Shown here piece after piece: positions 1 through 5,942 of a DNA stretch of 14,272 bases. Source of the stretch: Pseudomonadota bacterium (lineage in GTDB: Bacteria > Pseudomonadota > Gammaproteobacteria > Xanthomonadales > Xanthomonadaceae). The position numbers were made by a program, and so were the translations under genes. The stretch spans positions 1 through 14,272 of the forward strand of contig JAEWNA010000039.1 of the NCBI GenBank assembly GCA_023392975.1, in the 5' to 3' direction. Under the pieces are notes generated by a model. The model saw nothing but the letters and a program-made list of their open reading frames with translations. It ran no database searches and was not told the origin of the DNA. Position 1 is the stretch's first letter. Each line of letters opens with the position of its first letter.

Positions 1-2421
1 GATCCCGGCTACCTGCTGCCGGACTGGCGCGGTGCGGTGAACGGCGCGCTGCGCAGCACCGGCGCGACCCGCGGCGACGGCGGCCTTGACGTGACCGTCG
101 ACGTCGACAAGCTCGGCGGCCGCCTGCGCGGGCGTACGTTGAGCGGCCGCGCGCACGTGCTCGCGCACCTGCCTGCGCGCACGGGCGGCCGCACCGATCT
201 CGAAGGCGACATTGCGCTCGCGCTCGGTGCCAGCCGCATCGACGCCAAGGGCCGCGTCGCCGACCGTTACGACATCGATGCCCGGGTCACGCCGCTGCGG
301 CTCGACGACCTGCTGCCATCGGCGCAGGGCGCACTGCGCGGCACGCTGCGCCTCACCGGCCTGCGCGCCGCACCGGACATCGCGATCGATCTGTCGGGCG
401 ACGGCGTGCGTGTCGCCGGTTACGCCGCGGACGCGCTGCAGGCGCAGGGCCGGCTGCCGTGGCGCGACGGCATGGCCGGCGAATTGACCGTGGACGCGAC
501 CGGCGTCGACGCCGGCCTCGCGCTCGAACGCGTGCACCTGCAGGCGCGCGGCGCGGTCGAGCGGCTGTCGCTCGACGGCGAAGCGAACGCCGATGCCGGC
601 CGGCTCGCGCTGTCCGGCGAGGTCGCCAAACGCGGCGAGGCCTGGGCCGGCACGCTGGCAACGCTCGGCTTCGTGCCGCGCACCGGCGCGGCGTGGCGGC
701 TGCAGGCGCCCACCGCCTTCGTCGCGACGCCGCAGGCGAACGGCCTGCGCCTGCGCATCGCGTCGGGCTGTTTCGCCACCGACGACCACACCGGCAACCT
801 CTGCGCCGACATCGACTGGCCGACCCGCGCCGACGTCCACGGCCAGGCGCTGCCGCTCGCCCTGCTCGAACCGTACCTGTCCGCCGACACCACGACCACC
901 ACCGGCCGCGGCCAGCGCTGGCGGCTGACCGGCGCGGTCGATCTCGACGCGCAGGTGCGGCCGCGCGGCGCGGCCTGGCAGGGCACCGCGCACATCCGCT
1001 CCGCGGACGGCGGGCTCGCGCTCGGCGCGCGCGAGGTGCTGGGCTATCGCGATCTCGCGCTCGACGGCCGCTTCGATCCGCAGGGCCTCGATGCCACGCT
1101 CGCCGCCGCGCTCACGCCCGACGGCCGCGTCGACGCGCAGGTCGCCACCGGCTGGGACGCCTACGCGCCGCTGCACGGCCGCATCGCCGCGGACACGCGC
1201 GCGCTGACCTGGATGGAACTGTTCTCGCCGGACATCGTCGATCCGCAGGGCCACCTGCAGGGCGAGATCACGCTCGCCGGCACCCGCGCGGCGCCCGCGC
1301 TGGGCGGGCAGGCGCGGCTGAGCGACTTCCGCGCCGAACTGCCGGCGCTGGCGCTCGGCCTGCGCAACGGCGAAGCGCGCATGGACACGCAGCCCGACGG
1401 CACCGCCGTGATCGGCGGCAGCGTGCGCAGCGGCGAAGGCACGCTGCGCATCGACGGTACCCTCGGCTGGCAGGACGCGGACACGCCGCTGCGGCTCGCG
1501 CTGACCGGCGAAAAGGTGCTGGTGTCGGACACGCGCCAGCTGCATGCCGTGGTCGATCCGTCGATCCTGGTGCGCTATGCCGCCGGGCAACCGCTGTCGG
1601 TCGCCGGCGCGGTGCGCATCTCCAGCGCGAAGCTCGATCTCGAACGCCTCGACAGCGGCGTCTCGCGCTCGGAGGACGTGGTGGTGCTCGATCCCGCCGA
1701 TCCCGAACGCGGCCCCGCCACGCCGCTGGATCTCGACCTCGCGCTGCAGATGGGCGACGACGTGCGCCTGCACGGCTTCGGCCTCGACGGCACGCTCGGC
1801 GGCAGCGTGCACATGCGCGCGCGTCCCGGACGCGAAACCGTCGCCAGCGGCGCGCTCGACGTCGACGGCCGCTACACCGCCTACGGGCAGAAACTGCAGA
1901 TCACCCGCGGCCGCCTGGTGTGGACCAACAGCCCCTTCGGCGACCCGGTCGTCGACGTGCGCGCCGAGCGCGAGGTCGGCGGCGTCACCGCCGGCATCGA
2001 CGTCAGCGGCCGCGCGTCGTCGCCGGTCGCGAAAGTGTGGAGCGACCCCGCCACCAGCGAATCCGAAGCGCTGGCCTACCTCGCGCTTGGACGCCCGCTG
2101 GCCAGCGCCAGCGCCGACGAGAGTCGCCAGCTCAGCGCCGCCACCGCCGCGCTGTCCGCCGGCAACCTGCTGGCCTCGCAGCTCGGCGCGAAGATCGGCC
2201 TCGACGACGCCGGCGTCAGCGAATCGCGCGCGCTCGGCGGCAGCGTCGTAGGCATCGGCAAGTACCTCTCGCCGCGGCTCTACGTCAGCTACGGCGTGTC
2301 GCTGCTCGGCACCGGCCAGGTACTCACGCTGAAGTACCTGCTGCGCAAGGGCTTCGACGTCGAGATCGAATCCAGCACCATCGAGCATCGCGGCTCGGTG
2401 AACTGGCGGAAGGAGCGGTAG
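1..2421 (+). CDS. tamB: Translocation and assembly module protein TamB, C-terminal part (5' end outside window)
   Basis: The frame is open from base 1 to TAG at 2419-2421, giving 806 residues. TamB proteins usually have about 1,200-1,300, so the N-terminus lies upstream. The visible part is a long run of short alternating beta-strand repeats, as expected of the groove-shaped AsmA/TamB fold that bridges inner and outer membrane. The C-terminal DUF490 hallmarks are present: SDPATSESEALAYLALGRP at residues about 681-699, and the terminal beta-barrel-like stretch beginning SPRLYVSYGVSLLGTGQ at about 757. In the family, TamB works with the Omp85 protein TamA in outer-membrane protein insertion and is implicated in phospholipid transport. 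A tamA gene would be expected just upstream, outside the window. Codon use is strongly GC-rich. The identity is secure; the start is simply not in the window. Confidence 0.93.
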   Translation, partial: DPGYLLPDWRGAVNGALRSTGATRGDGGLDVTVDVDKLGGRLRGRTLSGRAHVLAHLPARTGGRTDLEGDIALALGASRIDAKGRVADRYDIDARVTPLRLDDLLPSAQGALRGTLRLTGLRAAPDIAIDLSGDGVRVAGYAADALQAQGRLPWRDGMAGELTVDATGVDAGLALERVHLQARGAVERLSLDGEANADAGRLALSGEVAKRGEAWAGTLATLGFVPRTGAAWRLQAPTAFVATPQANGLRLRIASGCFATDDHTGNLCADIDWPTRADVHGQALPLALLEPYLSADTTTTTGRGQRWRLTGAVDLDAQVRPRGAAWQGTAHIRSADGGLALGAREVLGYRDLALDGRFDPQGLDATLAAALTPDGRVDAQVATGWDAYAPLHGRIAADTRALTWMELFSPDIVDPQGHLQGEITLAGTRAAPALGGQARLSDFRAELPALALGLRNGEARMDTQPDGTAVIGGSVRSGEGTLRIDGTLGWQDADTPLRLALTGEKVLVSDTRQLHAVVDPSILVRYAAGQPLSVAGAVRISSAKLDLERLDSGVSRSEDVVVLDPADPERGPATPLDLDLALQMGDDVRLHGFGLDGTLGGSVHMRARPGRETVASGALDVDGRYTAYGQKLQITRGRLVWTNSPFGDPVVDVRAEREVGGVTAGIDVSGRASSPVAKVWSDPATSESEALAYLALGRPLASASADESRQLSAATAALSAGNLLASQLGAKIGLDDAGVSESRALGGSVVGIGKYLSPRLYVSYGVSLLGTGQVLTLKYLLRKGFDVEIESSTIEHRGSVNWRKER

Positions 2422-2466
2422 GGGCGATGGCTGCTGTAGACCCGAAGCGGACGCCGAAACGGCGCC

Positions 2467-3201
2467 TCAGTACTCGCGTCCGGTTGCAGCCTGGAACGCC
2501 TTCAGACTATTCATCATCATCTGGCTATGATCATCAGAACCAAATGCCTTCGCTGCGGCAACGAACGCTAAGCCGCCTCGATACAGGTAGTTCCAAAAAT
2601 CGTGAGCGTGTTCTGAAGCGCGAGGTGTGCCTAGCATGCCGGTTACAGAGAACGTCCCGGAGTCCGGCCTGTAGACCTCCATGATGTGCGGCGCAGCGAG
2701 ATGCACGAAGCCGGAATAGGTCTTTGCGATAATTCTCGCCACCTGATTGGCGGTGCTCGGGTCGCTTGGGTGAAAGCTATTTATATACGCCCGAATCTTT
2801 TGACGAGGAATCATTTCCCTGCTCTTGTGTGATCCCACTGTATCGTCGAAATCATCGAATTCTTCTGCCCAGAACGCATCCAGAAAGCGTCTGTGCAAGT
2901 CGGTCATACCCTTCAGCACGGCGAGCGTAAGGAAGAACACGTCTTCCCCTGCCTCGTCGGCGATGCGTTCTATGGCGGCCTGCTCCATCACATGACCCTG
3001 CCGCATGAGAATGTGCGCGGCATTGAGCGCGCTAAGCATTGCAACTAGTTTCAGCAGAATCGCATGATTAACGTCCTGCTTTGGAAGGCGGTGGATCTTC
3101 CCGCGGGTTCCTGCGTTGAGCAGAATGGGGCGCTCCATGCCGCTTTCGAAGTCACGCAGAGCGGCTTCCATTACCGCGAGAAGTCTTAGATAAGGGTCCA
3201 T
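2467..3201 (-). CDS. Uncharacterised mostly helical protein, low-GC orphan
   Basis: This encodes 244 residues from an ATG with a modest GAG-type ribosome-binding site (TGAGAATTCC before the ATG), convergent with tamB and 45 bp from its stop. I do not recognise a named family. No signal peptide or clear membrane helix is visible, so it is probably cytoplasmic. It looks alpha-helical, with a hydrophobic helical block at about residues 45-68, an acidic patch EEFDDFDD at 113-120, and a motif-like segment YSGFVHLAAPHIMEVY at 162-177 followed by GTPR at 191-194. These look like a conserved core. Base composition is roughly 50% GC, far below tamB and htpG, and codon use is correspondingly AT-richer, which suggests horizontal acquisition. 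The arrangement recalls uncharacterised helical families such as DUF5677, but that link is a guess. The gene is credible because of its length, unbiased amino-acid make-up and good start. Confidence 0.75.
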   Translation of the reverse strand: MDPYLRLLAVMEAALRDFESGMERPILLNAGTRGKIHRLPKQDVNHAILLKLVAMLSALNAAHILMRQGHVMEQAAIERIADEAGEDVFFLTLAVLKGMTDLHRRFLDAFWAEEFDDFDDTVGSHKSREMIPRQKIRAYINSFHPSDPSTANQVARIIAKTYSGFVHLAAPHIMEVYRPDSGTFSVTGMLGTPRASEHAHDFWNYLYRGGLAFVAAAKAFGSDDHSQMMMNSLKAFQAATGREY

Positions 3202-3220
3202 GGAATTCTCAGTGCTGGCT

Positions 3221-3235
3221 GCCTAGCTATTAGGC
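3221..3235. repeat. Short palindrome just upstream of the orphan gene start
   Basis: GCCTAGCTATTAGGC is a 5-bp perfect inverted repeat (GCCTA/TAGGC) around a 5-base centre, lying 20 bases upstream of the ATG at 3201. It sits where an operator or leader hairpin for the minus-strand orphan gene would be. Function is inferred from position only, and a palindrome this short can occur by chance. Confidence 0.25.
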
Positions 3236-3444
3236 TCGTCCTTGACTGGAGCCGAACAGACCTTGCTTGCATAGGCCGTAAGTTGGCTGAGTCATGTAAG
3301 GGTTAAGATATTCGATCAAGCAGGGAAGGATGACTGTAACTGGCCGAAAACGGAAGTCAACTCAAATTATTGAGGTCATAAACGAAACTCGTAGAACGGA
3401 ATCCGAGAAGCCATTTCCGCCGCGGACTCGTCCTTCGCCATCAT

Positions 3445-3471
3445 GGCGGAATCGCCTTCGGCGGTTCCGCC
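3445..3471. repeat. Strong 12-bp hairpin (GGCGGAATCGCC-TTC-GGCGGTTCCGCC)
   Basis: The two 12-base arms 3445-3456 and 3460-3471 are complementary at 11 positions, and the twelfth is a G:U wobble in RNA; the loop is TTC. It lies 13 bases beyond the stop of the minus-strand membrane protein at 3485, so it could be that transcript's 3' stem. No T-run follows on either strand, so a classical intrinsic terminator is not supported. A dispersed intergenic hairpin repeat is the main alternative. Confidence 0.5.
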
Positions 3472-3484
3472 CTACTTGCTGCGC

Positions 3485-3799
3485 TCAACCTGGCGACTGT
3501 CTCCCGTTCTCGCCGATCGAGCGCGAGATCAGGAACAGGACGAGGGCCTGGAACAACCCGCAGCAGGTGATCCATACAGCCTGCGACAGTTCGGTGTCGA
3601 AATGTCCGGGGAAGGCCGTGGCGATAGCGGGCAGCGAGAGCGACGCGGGCAGGCACACGATCATCAGCGTGAACGCCGGCAGCAGGTGTTCCGTCGACGA
3701 TGCGCGCATGGTGATGGCGATACAGATCGTCCATGCGGCGACGACGATCACGAGCGTGGTGTAGAGGAGGGCTAGCAGGCGGATCTGGTGGCGCGGCAT
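3485..3799 (-). CDS. Small predicted inner-membrane protein (three helices)
   Basis: This encodes 104 residues with three hydrophobic segments at about 8-30, 39-62 and 72-92, separated by short polar loops, and a polar C-terminus. The regular spacing of helices supports a real protein over a shadow frame. I do not recognise a family. It lies 81 bp downstream of the serine hydrolase on the same strand, so it may be the last gene of that unit, although the gap contains a repeat and a hairpin that could separate transcripts. The start at 3799 is uncertain: the bases upstream are the TGCGGT repeat and no Shine-Dalgarno sequence is visible. Translation could begin at an internal codon, or the gene could be a remnant of a longer one. 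Confidence 0.55.
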   Translation of the reverse strand: MPRHQIRLLALLYTTLVIVVAAWTICIAITMRASSTEHLLPAFTLMIVCLPASLSLPAIATAFPGHFDTELSQAVWITCCGLFQALVLFLISRSIGENGRQSPG

Positions 3800-3804
3800 G
3801 GTCG

Positions 3805-3828
3805 TGCGGTTGCGGTTGCGGTTGCGGT
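3805..3828. repeat. Tandem hexamer repeat, (TGCGGT) x4
   Basis: Four perfect head-to-tail copies of TGCGGT occupy these bases, immediately upstream of the start of the minus-strand membrane-protein gene. On that strand they read ACCGCA. Part of the same motif (TGCGGTTGCGG) recurs at 3930-3940 inside the end of the hydrolase coding region. Short perfect tandem repeats next to a start are candidates for slipped-strand length change, but no variation can be shown from one sequence. Confidence 0.8.
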
Positions 3829-3856
3829 GGTGGGGTTCGCTTCGCTCACCACCACC
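3826..3856. repeat. GGTGGTGG/CCACCACC hairpin downstream of the serine hydrolase
   Basis: The arms GGTGGTGG (3826-3833) and CCACCACC (3849-3856) are perfectly complementary, with a 15-base loop containing GTTCGCTTCGCTC. On the minus strand this lies 24 bases after the hydrolase stop and could mark the end of its transcript, though no T-run follows. From memory, similar GTGAGCGAAGCGAAC-centred hairpins are dispersed in intergenic regions of this bacterial group, so it may be a repeat-family member. Confidence 0.55.
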
Positions 3857-3880
3857 CTACCCGTCATTTGAGTGCGCGGC

Positions 3881-4948
3881 TCACAACCCCGGCAGCAACC
3901 GCTCCGTCATCAGCTTCATCACCAGCCGGTGCGGTTGCGGGACGTCGTAGTTGGCGGTGGTGATGACGACGACCACGTGCTGGTCGGGGAAGACCTGCAC
4001 GGTGTTGCCGCCGGTGCCGTTCATGGCGTACGACTGCCAGGTCTTCCCGTTCACCGGGAACTGCATGCGCCACCACAGATAGCCGTATTCGATGCCGTCG
4101 TCGACGCGGGCATGCGGGGCGACGGAGGTCTTCACCCAGTCGGCAGGAATCAGCGGCTTGCCGTCCGCGCGGCCGCCGTCGAGATAGAGCTGGCCGAGGG
4201 CGAGCAGATCGCGGCTGCGCAGGCCGAGGCCGCCGCCGGCCTGCGGGATGCCCAGCGGCGAGAACTGCCATTCCGGCTTCACGATGCCCAGCGGATCGAA
4301 CAGCCGCCGCTGCGCGTAGGCGTCAAGGCGTTCGCCGACCGCACCCTGCAATGCGGCGCCGAGCGTGGTCACGCCCGCCGTGCAGTAGCGGAAGTTGCGG
4401 CCATAGGGCGATTCGGCGGGCTTCTTCATCCACGCCGGGAAGCCCTGGATCGGCAGGTCGAGGTAGAAGCCGACCCAGTCCTCGACCAGGTACATCCGCT
4501 CCTCGTTGCCGCGCGAGAACTGGTTTTCGTCGTTGCATTCCAGCAGCGACGACATCGTCGCGAGATCCTCGAAGCTGATCTTCGCCTTGCGCGGATCGGG
4601 GTTCTGCATCGGCGGGCGGTCGCCGAGGTACGGCAGGATCGGTGTCTGCGCGTTCGACAGCTTGCCGTCGGCGATGGCCAGGCCGAGCAGCATGCCGGCG
4701 ATGGTCTTGGTGGCCGAGCGCGTGTTGCGCCTGGCCTCGGCGCCGCCGTCGTCGAAGTAGTGTTCGTACAGCAGCTCGCCGTCGCGGGCGACGAGGACGC
4801 TGGTGATCCGCTTGTACTCGCCGGCCTCGATCGCCCGGGTGGCGGCGTCGAAACCGGTGGCGGGGGCTGTGGCGGGCGCGGGGTCTGCGGCGATGGCGGG
4901 CGGACAGGCAATGGCGGCAAGGGCGAACAGGGCGAAGGCGAGGCGCAT
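3881..4948 (-). CDS. Secreted serine hydrolase, beta-lactamase/penicillin-binding-protein (class C) superfamily
   Basis: This encodes 355 residues from the ATG at 4948, chosen because GGAGA lies 8 bases upstream and a signal sequence follows at once; the same frame stays open further upstream but antisense-like. Residues 1-20 form a signal peptide with an AIA cleavage site; Cys15 makes a weak lipobox possible instead. The nucleophile motif SxxK is S78-A-T-K81 (SATKTIAG), the second motif is Y188-C-T, and a Gly-rich third-motif region MNGTGGN is at 309-315, near the expected place of KTG/HxG. This is the beta-lactamase-like esterase/D,D-peptidase fold. The sequence does not say whether it acts on peptidoglycan, an ester or a peptide, and the atypical third motif argues against a true AmpC. 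It lies 80 bp downstream of an AraC-type regulator on the same strand, which may control it. Confidence 0.88.
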   Translation of the reverse strand: MRLAFALFALAAIACPPAIAADPAPATAPATGFDAATRAIEAGEYKRITSVLVARDGELLYEHYFDDGGAEARRNTRSATKTIAGMLLGLAIADGKLSNAQTPILPYLGDRPPMQNPDPRKAKISFEDLATMSSLLECNDENQFSRGNEERMYLVEDWVGFYLDLPIQGFPAWMKKPAESPYGRNFRYCTAGVTTLGAALQGAVGERLDAYAQRRLFDPLGIVKPEWQFSPLGIPQAGGGLGLRSRDLLALGQLYLDGGRADGKPLIPADWVKTSVAPHARVDDGIEYGYLWWRMQFPVNGKTWQSYAMNGTGGNTVQVFPDQHVVVVITTANYDVPQPHRLVMKLMTERLLPGL

Positions 4949-4961
4949 GGGGGTCTCCGGA

Positions 4962-5008
4962 AGTCCGGACACGGTACCAGCCTGCTGCCGACCGCTTTGG
5001 TACGGACT
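4962..5008. promoter_or_regulatory. Candidate operator between araC-type regulator and hydrolase
   Basis: The 80-bp gap contains AGTCCG at 4962-4967, GGTACC at 4973-4978 and GGTACGGACT at 4999-5008. The last is the inverted equivalent of AGTCCGTACC, so the same half-site elements appear in opposite orientation about 20 bases apart. This lies immediately upstream of the hydrolase ribosome-binding site. An AraC-family binding site is a reasonable guess, but the match is imperfect. Confidence 0.3.
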
Positions 5009-5028
5009 GAACCCGGCGCGTGCGCCGC

Positions 5029-5838
5029 TCAGCGATCTTGCCGCCAGACCGCCGGCGTGCAGCCGAAGCCACGACGGAAGCTGCGGGTGAAATGGCTCTG
5101 GTCGACGTAGCCGGCGCGCATCGCGACCTCGGCCAGCGACAGTCGGCGGTCGCGGAGCAGGGCCGCGGCGCGTTCCAGCCGACATTCGCGCAGGTAGTCG
5201 CCGGGCGAGCGGCCGTAGCGACGACGGAAGGCGCGGGCGAACGCCACCGGATGCACGCCGGCGATCCGCGCCAGCTCCTCGATCCGTGGCGGTCGCGCGC
5301 AGTCGTCGTGCAGCCGTTCGCGGGCGCGCACGAGCCAGGCCGGGCCGTCGTCGCGTTCGAGCGTTTGCCGCTGCGCCAACCGATCGAGCAGCGCATCGAC
5401 GTGCGTCTCCACGTCCAGCGCGGCCACGTCGTCCCAATCGTGCAGCGTCGCGCGCAGCGCCAGCGCGGCCTGCTCGCAGCGCACGTCCGCACGCACGGCG
5501 TCTTCCGGCAGTCCGCGGCCGATGACCGCGTCGGCCGGCAGCGACAGCGTGAGGAAGCGCGCGCCATCGAGCCCGCGGAAACAGTCGCGGTGGGTGGTGC
5601 CCGGCGGGTTGTAGACCAGCGCCGGACCGTGGCTGATCGCCGGCATGCCGCGGGCGCTGCTGAGGTAGCGACCGGCGAGCACCAGCACGAAGTGCGCGTC
5701 GACGTGGGTGTGGGTCTCGATCGCATGTTCGGGCACGGTTGGCTGCAATTCGGCCAGTTCGATCGCGCGGTTGGCCTCGCCGACCCGCTGCCGGCGCTCG
5801 GTCGCGCCGTAGAACATGCCGTGGCCGAAGGTCTTCAT
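5029..5838 (-). CDS. AraC-family transcriptional regulator with N-terminal cupin domain
   Basis: This encodes 269 residues. The N-terminal half has cupin features: THTHVDAHFVLVLAGRY at 42-58, with histidines 43, 45 and 49, and YNPPGTTHRDCF at 76-87. It probably senses a small ligand that I cannot name. The C-terminal ~90 residues are a double helix-turn-helix: first helix pair at about 184-210 (IEELARIAGVHPVAFARAF) and second at about 233-258 (LAEVAMRAGYVDQSHFTRSF), the classic AraC signature. It lies directly upstream of the serine hydrolase on the same strand, which is therefore its most likely target. No good Shine-Dalgarno precedes the ATG at 5838; Met8 is an alternative start. Family assignment is secure; ligand and target are inferred. 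Confidence 0.9.
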   Translation of the reverse strand: MKTFGHGMFYGATERRQRVGEANRAIELAELQPTVPEHAIETHTHVDAHFVLVLAGRYLSSARGMPAISHGPALVYNPPGTTHRDCFRGLDGARFLTLSLPADAVIGRGLPEDAVRADVRCEQAALALRATLHDWDDVAALDVETHVDALLDRLAQRQTLERDDGPAWLVRARERLHDDCARPPRIEELARIAGVHPVAFARAFRRRYGRSPGDYLRECRLERAAALLRDRRLSLAEVAMRAGYVDQSHFTRSFRRGFGCTPAVWRQDR

Positions 5839-5902
5839 GCGTCGTGGCCGTGGTCGCGTGCCCGCAGTCTGGGCGCGACGCGGCGGGCCGGCGTGTGTCG
5901 TT

Positions 5903-5935
5903 GGTCACGCGGGGCGACGGGCGCCCCGCGTGACC
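5903..5935. terminator. Perfect 14-bp inverted repeat between htpG and the araC-type gene
   Basis: The arms GGTCACGCGGGGCG (5903-5916) and CGCCCCGCGTGACC (5922-5935) are exactly complementary with a 5-base loop. The structure starts 7 bases beyond the htpG stop on the minus strand, the normal place for a terminator or a 3'-protecting stem. No T-run follows on the minus strand (AACGACACAC), so it is not a canonical intrinsic terminator. Confidence 0.6.
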
Positions 5936-5942
5936 GGAGGCC

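Larger units (their letters stand above)
3202..3484. other. Non-coding, AT-richer spacer between the orphan gene and a small membrane protein
   Basis: This 283-base stretch contains no ORF I would accept. The first ~220 bases share the lower GC of the orphan gene, so the presumed acquired segment probably spans about 2470-3420. GC then rises sharply. It must hold the promoter of the minus-strand orphan gene, but I could not find a convincing -35/-10 pair. An ATG at 3330 has a purine-rich run before it (CAGGGAAGG) and opens a 144-codon frame, but that frame runs antisense into the membrane-protein gene and has no protein-like features. Confidence 0.5.

Noticed and set aside
459..2684. A 741-codon open frame overlapping tamB on the same strand
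   Set aside because: It is an Arg/Ala/Gly-rich shadow caused by high GC. It has no domains and overlaps a gene with clear TamB motifs.
3330..3764. A 144-codon plus-strand frame with a purine-rich run before its ATG
   Set aside because: Its sequence is low-complexity and Arg-rich, and it runs antisense through the three-helix membrane-protein gene.
3872..5110. A 412-codon plus-strand frame antisense to the serine hydrolase
   Set aside because: The opposite strand has a signal peptide, SxxK motif and ribosome-binding site. This frame has none of these.
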